Assembly (NCBI RefSeq): GCF_014324365.1
Contig: NZ_QEIG01000004.1
Span: 62,001 to 126,000 of the forward strand
Source of the DNA: Algoriphagus sp. AK58
GTDB lineage: Bacteria; Bacteroidota; Bacteroidia; Cytophagales; Cyclobacteriaceae
DNA: 64,000 nucleotides
Direction: 5' to 3'
Below the pieces are notes generated by a model. It saw only the letters and a list, made by a program, of their open reading frames with translations, was not told where the DNA came from and ran no database searches. The position numbers and the translations under genes are program-made. Of the stretch, positions 55,177 through 63,442 are shown in pieces. Positions within the stretch are counted from its first letter, which is position 1; every line of letters begins with the position of its first letter.

Positions 55177-55746
55177 TCACTTATCCCGTTTTATTCTACT
55201 TAAACTTTGAGGGGTGATGCCTAAGTAAGATGCGATGTGGTGTTGGGCAATCCGGTTTTGAATATTTGGGAATTGTTGGAGCAGCAAATGGTAGCGTTGG
55301 CTTGCGGTTTTGGTGAGCAACTCTATTTGCTGCCGTTGCTTATCCACAAAGGATACCTCAGCCGCAACCAACCTAAGAATTTGACCGGTGGGTGTTTTGG
55401 TCAATTCGAAGTAATTTTCTTTGCTCATCCGCAATAGCAGGCAATCTTCCAAAGCCATCATGTGTAAAGGCGTAGGTTCACCCGTAAGCAAGGACATATA
55501 ATCAGAACAAAATTGTCCTTCAAAAGCGAAATCCAAACACACAGGATTGTTTTCTTTCCACAAAAAAAGGCCAACCGCCCCCTTGACTATAAAGTAAAAA
55601 TAACTCTCAAGTGTATCATGTTCTTTGATGACAGTATCTCTTGGAACGGTAATAGGCTTGCACCTCTGGGCAAAATCTTCCCAATTAGCCAATGGCACTT
55701 TAAAAAACGGGTCAAATGAAGATTTGAGCAGTTTAGCGTAATCCAT
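55177..55746 (-). CDS. Crp/Fnr-family transcriptional regulator
   Basis: 189 aa. Cyclic-nucleotide-binding-type barrel (ITVPRDTVIKEHDTLESYFYFIVKGAVGLFL, LDFAFEGQFCSDYMSLLTGEPTP) and a C-terminal helix-turn-helix (RIAQHHIASYLGITPQSLSRIKRDK). Related to the regulator at 45971 (shared SYLGIT-x2-LSRI recognition region), so both may read similar DNA sites. Divergently placed from the repeat region and directly upstream of the serine-hydrolase operon on the same strand. Confidence 0.9.
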   Translation of the reverse strand: MDYAKLLKSSFDPFFKVPLANWEDFAQRCKPITVPRDTVIKEHDTLESYFYFIVKGAVGLFLWKENNPVCLDFAFEGQFCSDYMSLLTGEPTPLHMMALEDCLLLRMSKENYFELTKTPTGQILRLVAAEVSFVDKQRQQIELLTKTASQRYHLLLQQFPNIQNRIAQHHIASYLGITPQSLSRIKRDK

Positions 55747-55997
55747 TCAGAAAAAGTGATTCTTACAATAACCTAAAATACAGTCTTTGAATCAAACATA
55801 CTAAAGCCATTTTGTGTGTATCTAGTATTTAGTTTTATAAATTAATATTTGATTAATCGGGCATTAGAAAAAATTACTTTCCGCTAGGCCTATTATCATT
55901 TAAGTATACTTTGAAAACTTGAATTTGAAGCTCAGCTAATGGTGCAACTCACCTAATCGTAGTTTCTATTCACCACATTTGAAGTTCAATTTGGAGT

Positions 55998-56020
55998 CCC
56001 GCCCCCCCTGGGCCTAGTCT
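55998..56020 (+). repeat. Left direct repeat flanking the toxin-antitoxin pair
   Basis: A C-rich 23-bp motif, CCC-G-CCCCCCT-GGGC-C-TAGTCT, found again at 56789-56811 with 19 of 23 bases identical. The two copies bracket vapBC. Confidence 0.55.
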
Positions 56021-56052
56021 ACTTCATTTAGGATTGAAGTTCTTTTGTAGCT

Positions 56053-56102
56053 GGGTGTAATTTGCAATTACACCCTCCTATCCTTTCGAATTTGTAATTC
56101 GA
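56053..56102. repeat. Pair of palindromes upstream of vapBC
   Basis: GGGTGTAATTTGCAATTACA + CCC (56053-56075) is a perfect palindrome with a 3-nt centre; TCGAATTTGTAATTCGA (56086-56102) is a second. Both share the AATTTGYAATT centre with a variable stem, as in REP-like families. The rest of the 434-bp gap (55747-56180) shows no gene. Confidence 0.6.
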
Positions 56103-56180
56103 TCCAGTTCAAAACCCAATTTCAATTCATAAACCAAGCTCATGGTTTGATCAATCGTCCAATTATCCTAAATTTAGACT

Positions 56181-56384
56181 ATGACAGACACCACATTAAA
56201 ACTGGAAATCAATTCATTGCCCAAGGAAATGAGGGCTGAGGTTGCGGATTTTGTGGCATTTCTCAAAACAAAATCCAAGTCAAAACCCAAACTTAAAGCC
56301 CGTGAATTTGGGTTTGCAAAAGGCAAAATCAAATTATCTCCGGATTTTGATGAGCCTTTGGAGGACTTCAACCAATACATGTGA
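56181..56384 (+). CDS. vapB: Antitoxin of a VapBC-type pair (DUF2281-like)
   Basis: 67 aa. N-terminal LKLEINSLPKEMRAEVADFVAFLKTK is the short helical dimerisation/DNA-binding segment of DUF2281-type antitoxins. The C-terminal part REFGFAKGKIKLSPDFDEPLEDFNQYM, with its conserved G-x-x-KG-x-I and DFD-PL-DF pattern, is the tail that wraps around and blocks the PIN toxin. The stop overlaps the toxin start (TGATG), so the two are translationally coupled. Confidence 0.88.
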   Translation: MTDTTLKLEINSLPKEMRAEVADFVAFLKTKSKSKPKLKAREFGFAKGKIKLSPDFDEPLEDFNQYM

Positions 56385-56770
56385 TGGCCTATCTGTTGGA
56401 TACACACACCTTACTTTGGTTTGTAGCTGGTGACAAGCAATTGCCAGAATCATCCAAAGAGATCATAAAAAATGTGAATGAATCCTGCTTTTTAAGTGCC
56501 ACAAGTCTTTGGGAAATCACCATCAAACATCAATTAAAAAAACTTGAATTAGGAATCTCCCTGGAAGAACTTTTTGAATTTGTGGAGAGGAATCAAATTG
56601 AGATTATCCCAATAAACTCCCTTCACCTACTTCAACTTTCCAAATTGCCTTTTTACCATCATGATCCGTTTGACAGAATGATCATTGCTCAAGCCATCTC
56701 TGAAAATTTAAAGTTGATCTCCAGAGACCATATTTTCAAAAATTACCCAGTAAGTCTGGTTTGGGAATAA
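56384..56770 (+). CDS. vapC: VapC-type PIN-domain toxin
   Basis: 128 aa from the ATG at 56384 (a GTG at 56381 is possible). PIN domain with YLLDTHTLLWF (first Asp), SATSLWEITIKHQL with the conserved Glu, and HHDPFDRMIIAQAI with the further acidic residues. PIN toxins are Mg-dependent RNases that cut tRNA or rRNA when free of antitoxin. The DPFDRMIIAQA wording is that of the type II toxin subgroup paired with DUF2281 antitoxins. The cassette lies between 23-bp direct repeats. Confidence 0.93.
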   Translation: MAYLLDTHTLLWFVAGDKQLPESSKEIIKNVNESCFLSATSLWEITIKHQLKKLELGISLEELFEFVERNQIEIIPINSLHLLQLSKLPFYHHDPFDRMIIAQAISENLKLISRDHIFKNYPVSLVWE

Positions 56771-56788
56771 AATAAATGCCCTTCTTGG

Positions 56789-56811
56789 CCTACCCCCCCT
56801 AGGCGTAGTCT
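56789..56811 (+). repeat. Right direct repeat flanking the toxin-antitoxin pair
   Basis: CCTACCCCCCCTAGGCGTAG followed by TCT matches the copy at 55998-56020 in 19 of 23 positions. It lies 18 bp after the vapC stop. Confidence 0.55.
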
Positions 56812-57264
56812 CAATTAAACGCCTTTAAATAGCAATTTAGCGCTGGGTGAAGTTTTCCCACCCTGCAATCCGGCCCATGGCTAATTCCGACCACGATCGA
56901 AATTCTTCACGCCTTGTCCTGCTATTTTTATCCAAGCCAATTTGTAAGTGGCATCCAACACCTAGCCCTATATCAATCCCTAGAGCTCCCAGAGAAACAG
57001 GCCTGGAAAAACAACAAACCTCCTTGTGCCTTGGCGACTTGGTGGCGCCTGACCTTAAAATCGTCCCCATTCGGACAAAAATGTTCAGTATTGCTTACCG
57101 ATTTTCTTCCAAAACCCCACTAATTGCGCTGTTTAGGCATTTTTTTCCTTGGCACCGCATTCGTATAGCCTACCGTGTCCAGAATCCGGGTGGTCGGCTA
57201 TCAGCTGAAGTGATCGGATTCGGGAGTAGTTTTCATCCTGATTTGATCTAAACCCTAACCGACT
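56812..57264. other. Intergenic region before the permease gene
   Basis: About 450 bp. Open frames on the plus strand (56847-57251) give a stretch ending with WHRIRIAYRVQNPGGR that looks slightly protein-like but matches no family known to me. It may be the relic of a gene. No promoter or RNA recognised. Confidence 0.3.
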
Positions 57265-59664
57265 ATGTGGAAAAATTACCTGAAAGTAGCCTTCCGAAAT
57301 CTGATGCGATACAAGATTTTTTCCTTTATCAATGTTTTCGGACTCGGCGTGAGCATGGCTCTCAGCCTGATTGTCATCACACTTGTACTTGATCAGTACA
57401 AATACGACCGGCACAACACCCAAAAGGAGCGCATCTTCCGGGTCAATACCCTTTCTGAAAAGTACAAACCCAGCGCTACTACCACTATGGCGCTCAAAGA
57501 AGCCATGCTCAACGAAGTGCCCGGAGTAGAAAAAGCCGGACGGATCAAACGGGGCTTCGGCAATATGAGCATGATGGATTTCAAGCAGGATGTGAACATT
57601 CCGATCACGGGGTACTTTGCCGATCCGGAAGTCTTGGACATTTTTGAGCTGGAATTCGAATCCGGAAATCCTGCCACCGCCCTGAACGATCCTTATTCGG
57701 TCGTCCTGACCCGAGAGGCTGCTGACAAACTGTTCAGTAGCCCCAATCCAATCGGGGAAAGCATCAAAGTGGGCGATCAAGGGGAATACAAGGTCACCGG
57801 AATCCTCAAAGACAAACCCGATCAAAAGTCACATGTGATGTTTGAGGGATTGGCCTCCTTTGCGACCCTTAAAAGTCTGAATCCGGTAGATAGCACGGGA
57901 TTTGATCCCCTTCAATCTTGGAAACAGGATCATCAAGGCTATTTGTACATACTGCTTCAGGAGGAAGCCTCTTCAGAACAAGTCCAGGCACAGCTCCACC
58001 AAATCGCCAAAGACCACTATGCTGCCGATGATCCCAACAAGCATGATTTTGCACTGCAAAACCTGGCAGATATCGCGCTCGGCCCGGACATCAACAATCC
58101 CATTGGGCCCTTTTTACCCCGAATATTCGTGATTTTTCTCAGTGCCTTGGCGGCCATTGTGATGCTGACCTCCTGCTTCAACTACACCAACCTCTCCATC
58201 GCCCGTTCGCTGACTCGCGCCAAAGAGATCGGTATACGCAAAGTCACCGGTGCGGCCCGTTCCCAGATTTTTTTCCAATTTATCGCTGAAGCCATCCTGA
58301 CTTCTGGACTAGCCTTGGCTTTTTCCTGGATTTTGGTCATCCTGAGCAAGCCGTATCTCCTGAACCTGCGCTTGGTGCAACTCCTGCGTTGGGACTTTTC
58401 CACTTCCTTGGAGGTGTATCCTTATCTGATTGGTTTTGCCGTATTGGTGGGGTTGATGGCAGGATTTTTCCCGGCAGTGGTGCTTTCTTCCCTACAGCCG
58501 ATCCGGGTATTGAAAAACTTCGGCAGCATCCGATTACTTTCCAGGTTTGGGCTTCGCAAAGCCCTGCTCGTGATGCAGTTTGCCATTTCTCTGATGTTTA
58601 TTGTTTCCGCCATTTTGGTTTATCGGCAGACCGATTTGTTTTTGAACAAAGACCGGGGATTTGCGGTGGATGACAAGGTGCTGATCAAGCTCAACCAAAC
58701 CAATGGAGAGCAGCTCAAGGCTGAATTGATCCGGTTCAGCAACGTGGAAAGCGTATCCGCTATTTCCCATATTCCCGGCGCCGGAGTGACCATGGGCGAT
58801 GATTTCAAAGTCGCTCCCGAAGCCGAAGCTTATGAAATGGACTACTTCCATGTGGATGAGGAATACCTTAATAACATGGGATTTAAACTGCTTGCGGGCA
58901 GAAATTTCTCCTCTCAAAATCCTGAGTCAAATAAAACCCAAATCCTGATCAATGAATTGGCGGTAGAGAAATTTGGTTTTGGCAGTCCCTCGGAAGCCAT
59001 TGGCCAGGCCATTTACCGGGGCAGCGATCCCACCCTGTACGAAATCATCGGCGTGGTGCCCAATTACATCCATCGCCACATGCTGATGCAGGATGCGCCC
59101 ATGGCCTTGATGTACAATCCGGCGGAGTTCAGTCAGCTGCAGGTCAAATACAGCGGAAGTGAAAAAGCAATGCTCTCCACCATTCAGGCTGCCTGGGAAA
59201 AGATCAATCCCGAACTGAAAATGAACTATGCATTTTTCGAGGTGGAGATGAATGAAATGTACAATGTATTCTTCGGCGTGCTGGGTAAAGTGGTGGGATT
59301 GGTGGCTTTCCTAGCGATCACTATCTCTTGTCTTGGACTGCTGGGTATGGCCACCTACGCGGCTGAGGTGCGAACCAAAGAAGTGGCGATCCGAAAATCC
59401 ATGGGTGCCTCCGTCCCGGAAATTGCGATCCAACTTTCCATGGGTTTTGTCAAATTGGTAGGCATCGCGATCCTAATCGGACTTCCCTTGGCTTGGATGG
59501 TCAATAATCTCTGGTTGCAAAATCTGGCTTATCGGGTATCCATTGGACTCGGCACGATTGGACTTTCCCTTCTATTCATCGCCTTATTGACCCTATTGAC
59601 TGTAGGATCTCAGGCCTTGAAAGCTGCCTTGCTGAATCCTTCGGATAGCCTCAGAAATGAATGA
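57265..59664 (+). CDS. FtsX/MacB-type ABC transporter permease
   Basis: 799 aa. Typical of the large Bacteroidota permeases: MWKNYLKVAFRNLMRYKIFSFINVFGLG start, MacB-type periplasmic domain (about 50-280), an FtsX core with three helices (about 285-420, with RAKEIGIRKVTGAARSQIFFQF), a second periplasmic domain and a second FtsX core (about 670-790, with RTKEVAIRKSMGAS). Eight membrane helices in all. No ATP-binding subunit gene is adjacent. Likely exports or transmits force to an envelope substrate, unknown. Closed by a good terminator at 59709. Confidence 0.93.
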   Translation: MWKNYLKVAFRNLMRYKIFSFINVFGLGVSMALSLIVITLVLDQYKYDRHNTQKERIFRVNTLSEKYKPSATTTMALKEAMLNEVPGVEKAGRIKRGFGNMSMMDFKQDVNIPITGYFADPEVLDIFELEFESGNPATALNDPYSVVLTREAADKLFSSPNPIGESIKVGDQGEYKVTGILKDKPDQKSHVMFEGLASFATLKSLNPVDSTGFDPLQSWKQDHQGYLYILLQEEASSEQVQAQLHQIAKDHYAADDPNKHDFALQNLADIALGPDINNPIGPFLPRIFVIFLSALAAIVMLTSCFNYTNLSIARSLTRAKEIGIRKVTGAARSQIFFQFIAEAILTSGLALAFSWILVILSKPYLLNLRLVQLLRWDFSTSLEVYPYLIGFAVLVGLMAGFFPAVVLSSLQPIRVLKNFGSIRLLSRFGLRKALLVMQFAISLMFIVSAILVYRQTDLFLNKDRGFAVDDKVLIKLNQTNGEQLKAELIRFSNVESVSAISHIPGAGVTMGDDFKVAPEAEAYEMDYFHVDEEYLNNMGFKLLAGRNFSSQNPESNKTQILINELAVEKFGFGSPSEAIGQAIYRGSDPTLYEIIGVVPNYIHRHMLMQDAPMALMYNPAEFSQLQVKYSGSEKAMLSTIQAAWEKINPELKMNYAFFEVEMNEMYNVFFGVLGKVVGLVAFLAITISCLGLLGMATYAAEVRTKEVAIRKSMGASVPEIAIQLSMGFVKLVGIAILIGLPLAWMVNNLWLQNLAYRVSIGLGTIGLSLLFIALLTLLTVGSQALKAALLNPSDSLRNE

Positions 59665-59708
59665 AAATCATTTTTTTGAAAGCCGATAAAACTTAACACG
59701 GCCTTCTA

Positions 59709-59739
59709 AATCCTGTCTCCCATGAGGCAGGATTTTTTT
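59709..59739 (+). terminator. Intrinsic terminator of the permease gene
   Basis: AATCCTG-T-CTC pairs with GAG-G-CAGGATT around CCAT, followed by a run of seven T. It lies 45 bp after the permease stop. Confidence 0.88.
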
Positions 59740-59845
59740 ATGTTTTATCAAACCATTAGGAAAGGGAGGGAATGAATTCTGATAAAAACAAAAAAACAGC
59801 TTAAAACCATTATTTTTAACTGACTGATCCTCAAACCCAAACACG

Positions 59846-60499
59846 TTGAACAAACCCAGCACAGCCCCCTATTCCAAAAGCTATTTTTCATGGATTACCG
59901 TGATCCTTTTAGTTCTTGCCCTGATCGCTTTTTCAGACAATCTCATTTACGATATCGGTCAGGAAAGCAACAGTGATCCGAAATTTGTCATTCATGGACT
60001 GTTCTTCTTGGCCTGGTTTATCATTTTGGTAGTTCAGACCAATCTGATTCGCAAAGGAGACATTCGAGCCCATCGGAAATGGGGAATGATCGGGATGGGA
60101 ATCGGCTTGGGTGTAGTAGTCAGTACTTTTTATGTGTTTTATGCGGTTTATGAAGGCTGGGAAGCCATGGAGGGTTTTGTGAGGGCTAATCGGATTTTCA
60201 CACTAAGTTTCACCATCATGCTTGCTTGGGCATACTGGAAAAGGAATAAGCCAGACTTGCACAAACGGCTCCTAATGGTAGGAACTTGGTTGACGCTGGG
60301 GCCGGTAGTTGACCGCGTGGCGGGAAAATTGGGCGGAGAAAGCGATTGGTATTACCTGCTTTTTGAAGTCATCATCTGGAATGGACTTTTTATTTCCCTG
60401 ATCCTCTTTGACCGCAAAACACTTGGAAAAGTCCATCCCGTCACTTGGATCGGTTTTTTATGGTTTTATGTCGTTTGGATGTATTCTTGGCTCGTATAG
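59846..60499 (+). CDS. Seven-helix-like membrane protein, unknown function
   Basis: 217 aa. Six or seven hydrophobic segments (SWITVILLVLALIAFSDNLIYD, HGLFFLAWFIILVVQTNLI, GMIGMGIGLGVVVSTFYVFYAVY and so on). RKGDIRAHRKWGMIGM and KPDLHKRLLMVGTWLTLGP, with conserved His residues between helices, are like small DUF2306-type membrane proteins, but I do not name the family firmly. The first usable start is TTG at 59846, since a TGA lies in frame 24 bp upstream and no ATG precedes helix 1. Confidence 0.75.
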   Translation: MNKPSTAPYSKSYFSWITVILLVLALIAFSDNLIYDIGQESNSDPKFVIHGLFFLAWFIILVVQTNLIRKGDIRAHRKWGMIGMGIGLGVVVSTFYVFYAVYEGWEAMEGFVRANRIFTLSFTIMLAWAYWKRNKPDLHKRLLMVGTWLTLGPVVDRVAGKLGGESDWYYLLFEVIIWNGLFISLILFDRKTLGKVHPVTWIGFLWFYVVWMYSWLV

Positions 60500-60582
60500 T
60501 TGATTTTTCTATTAGGCTTAGACAACCTCCCAATACCAAGACTCTTTATCCTGAACAACATTTTCTCCAAAAAACAATCCCA

Positions 60583-61128
60583 ATGCCTCTTACCAATAAA
60601 CCCAGACTATTGACACTCGCACTTTGTGGGATTTACCTAGTGGTACTCTATTGGACCATCGTCCTGAAGTTTAACCTAAGCGCCTATCATGCCGGCGTGG
60701 AACGAAGCATGAATTGGATTCCTTTTCCGGGTCTGTTTGGTCTTCCTGGACAAGGAGATTTGAATGAGTCTCTGCTGAATATTTTTATTTTTATTCCTTT
60801 TGGATTGTATGCAGAAATTCTGATTCCAGAATGGCCCTTACAGAAAAAGACACTCCTGTTTTTTCTGAGCAGTTTCTTTTTTGAAATCAGTCAATACCTA
60901 TTCAAATACGGAGCTTTTGACAGTACCGATCTGATCAACAATACACTTGGAGGAATCCTCGGAATCGGACTTTTCTCTGGATTCGAAAAGGTGCTGAAAA
61001 GCCGAATCAAGGCCCAAACACTCGTCAATCTACTCTGTCTGATCGGTACGGTTCTCATTTTATCCATTTTACTTTTCCTCAAACTAAACCATCTCTGGAT
61101 TTTCAGAATGCAATTGTTGGAGAGGTAA
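60583..61128 (+). CDS. VanZ-like family membrane protein
   Basis: 181 aa from the ATG at 60583; the open frame extends upstream into the previous gene but has no signal there. Four or five membrane helices. NWIPFPGLFGLPGQGDLNESLLNIFIFIPFGLYAEIL and EISQYLFKYGAFDSTDLINNTLGGILGIGL are the VanZ-like signatures (NI--FIPFG, E--Q---GRS-D--D---N--G). The family is named after a teicoplanin-resistance protein but most members have no known role, and no resistance genes are nearby. Confidence 0.88.
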   Translation: MPLTNKPRLLTLALCGIYLVVLYWTIVLKFNLSAYHAGVERSMNWIPFPGLFGLPGQGDLNESLLNIFIFIPFGLYAEILIPEWPLQKKTLLFFLSSFFFEISQYLFKYGAFDSTDLINNTLGGILGIGLFSGFEKVLKSRIKAQTLVNLLCLIGTVLILSILLFLKLNHLWIFRMQLLER

Positions 61129-61369
61129 AATAGGCTATAAGAAATAATTTTTTTTCCAATACATTTTCCTGAAATCCAGTCAGCATTCGACTGGTCCTAA
61201 AGGTAACGGAATAAGGAACCAAGTTGATTTTTATCAGGTAACTATCTGACTAATAAGCGATAAATACCACATTCCTGAGAGTAGATTTAGTAAGGATTTC
61301 TCCAAATGTGGAGTGAGTTTTTAGTGGAGAAATCCCAAAAAAAAAGGATTTCACAAAACTACCTTAAAA

Positions 61370-63049
61370 ATGAAAGATCAACACATCAACCGGATCGCAG
61401 TGATGATGGTGGCTTTGAGTTTGGTATTGATTGGTGCCTGCAACTACTACAAACCTGTAACCACCTCACCCAAGTATTCATCCAGCGACAAAACGAAGGA
61501 AATAGCCTCTTTGAGCCAAAAGACATTTATTATCCGAAGCAATCGGGGCGATTTTCTGTTGCAAAACCCTGTGGTTTTACTCGATCAGGAAGCTTTGACA
61601 GGCACCTTACAACTAGTGCCGGAAGAAAACCAGCTGTACATCAAAGATGACAGTAAAAAGTATGCCTTTAGTGAAAGCAATCCGGCAGTACTTCAGGAAT
61701 TGCACGTGTATACTTCTCTGGATTCCACGGCAAAAATTGGGGCAAATGTTTCCATTCCGGTATCCGGCATTTCCAAAATGGAACTGATCCAAAAGGACAA
61801 ATCAAAAAGCTCAACCAACTCCATTATTTTGGCTTCGGGGGTTACCCTCGGGGCACTTGCAGTGGCAGCGATCATTGCCACAGCTGTTGCAGCTGAAGCG
61901 ATAGACAGTTCGATTCCTTCCGATCCTGAAAGTTCCTGTCCTTTTGTAAACGCTTACGATGGGAAAGAATTTGTTTTCCAGGGAGAGATTTTTGGTGGTG
62001 CCTTATTTCCATCTGTAGCCCGACAGGATTTCCTTCCTCTTCCTGCTTTGGCAATTGGTCCCGATCTTCAATTGATGATCAGCAATGAACGCAAGGAAAA
62101 TCAATACATCGATATGGCAGACTTGCTTTTGGTCGAGCACGATCCGGGGCAAAAAGTATTGGCCGATCCCAAAGGTCCTCTTTTTCTCGTGCAAAACTTG
62201 AGTAAACCCACAGAAGCTATTTTAAACGCTAAAATCCCCATGCTGGAAAGAGTCAGCAACTCGGATTTTGTATTCTGCTCTTTCCATGACGTGACCGCCA
62301 ACTCTTCCCTTAATGAATTGAGGGTAAAGTTTGACAATCCAGGACCAGGCAAGGACTTGGCCTTGTATCTGAATCTGAGAGATTCCCCTTCGCTGGAATT
62401 CATTTTTGAAGAGTACATGAGCAATTACGGAGAGGAATACCCGGCATTTGAAAACATGATGGCCTCCAAGCCGGCAGAGGAATTATACCTCTGGCAGGAA
62501 ATGAACCTCGTTCCCTTAACTATTTCTGTCAAAACAGATCAGGGTTGGAAAGAGGTGTCTCAAACTAGATTCGTCGGTCCGATTATGAACAGGGAAATCG
62601 CCATTTCTCTCGAGGGATTAGACCTGAAAGAACCTATCCTCGAATTCTCTTTAAAAACCGGATTTCTCTATTGGGAGATTGATCAACTCGCCTTGGCTAC
62701 GGTAAAATCTGTTTCTCCCGAATTCATTACAGTGCTAAAACCTGCCAAAGCAGTGGATGAGAACGGAGGAGACAAACTGGCTTTGATTTCTGAATTTGAC
62801 AGTCAATTTGTCCAACAGCAGAAAACCGGAAACTTAACTTCCCTAAGCTACCGCTTTAAGGTGTATTCGGAGGAAAAAACCTATTCAGCTTTCCTGCATA
62901 CTTCGGGTTATTACCAACCTAACTTAAACTTTGACGGACCAAAGAACGAGAAGTTCTTTGCCAAGTATGAAAAACCCGGAGGATTGGCAGACTACAGTAT
63001 GAGAAGGTTTTTGGAAGTTTCGCAATTCGCTTCAAGTTCAGCTAAATAA
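61370..63049 (+). CDS. Large exported lipoprotein-like protein, unknown function
   Basis: 559 aa. Signal peptide ending at GACNYY, a possible lipobox (LIGAC). An N-terminal domain (about 45-140) of beta strands with IIRSNRGDFLL is followed by an Ala-rich hydrophobic helix (about 150-180, GVTLGALAVAAIIATAVAAEAI). Then comes CPFVNAYDGKEFVFQGEIFGGALFPSVARQDFLPLP, a motif I have seen in large hypothetical proteins of this phylum. The C-terminal 300 residues are beta-rich. No enzyme motif. Closed by a terminator at 63137. Confidence 0.7.
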   Translation: MKDQHINRIAVMMVALSLVLIGACNYYKPVTTSPKYSSSDKTKEIASLSQKTFIIRSNRGDFLLQNPVVLLDQEALTGTLQLVPEENQLYIKDDSKKYAFSESNPAVLQELHVYTSLDSTAKIGANVSIPVSGISKMELIQKDKSKSSTNSIILASGVTLGALAVAAIIATAVAAEAIDSSIPSDPESSCPFVNAYDGKEFVFQGEIFGGALFPSVARQDFLPLPALAIGPDLQLMISNERKENQYIDMADLLLVEHDPGQKVLADPKGPLFLVQNLSKPTEAILNAKIPMLERVSNSDFVFCSFHDVTANSSLNELRVKFDNPGPGKDLALYLNLRDSPSLEFIFEEYMSNYGEEYPAFENMMASKPAEELYLWQEMNLVPLTISVKTDQGWKEVSQTRFVGPIMNREIAISLEGLDLKEPILEFSLKTGFLYWEIDQLALATVKSVSPEFITVLKPAKAVDENGGDKLALISEFDSQFVQQQKTGNLTSLSYRFKVYSEEKTYSAFLHTSGYYQPNLNFDGPKNEKFFAKYEKPGGLADYSMRRFLEVSQFASSSAK

Positions 63050-63136
63050 GTCCAAAATGCAGTGTTATTAAGCCATCCTAATCGGGAAAAGCATCAGGAA
63101 TATTTCTGAAAAAATTTCCCCACATCCTATACCAAG

Positions 63137-63187
63137 GCCCCACTCGATTCGCTGGTTTGAAGCAAGAAATCGAGCGGGGCTGTTTTT
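63137..63187 (+). terminator. Intrinsic terminator after the 61370 gene
   Basis: GCCCC-A-CTCGATT (63137-63149) pairs with AATCGAG-C-GGGGC (63168-63180), followed by TGTTTTT. Lies 88 bp after the stop. Confidence 0.85.
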
Positions 63188-63442
63188 ACGAAGTACCTGA
63201 CTGTAACCGTTTGAGGGGGATAAAAAACAATTCAAGTTTCACCTTGTACCCAGTGCAACCAAAAGCAGACTACATTTTCCGCTAAATTTCTAAAGCTTAA
63301 TTTTTTGGGAAAAGGATTTCCTGATTTTAACTTCCACCAAATGATTCCCTTGCTTGATCACGTAGTTTGCCGAAACCACATCCCCAACTTTTCTGGTCAT
63401 CTTCGGAAAGATTTTATATTTTAATTTCAAACTAATATCCTG

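Noticed and set aside
57133-57825. 230-codon minus-strand ORF opposite the permease start
   Set aside because: It covers the first membrane helix and periplasmic domain of the FtsX-type permease on the plus strand and shows no domain of its own.
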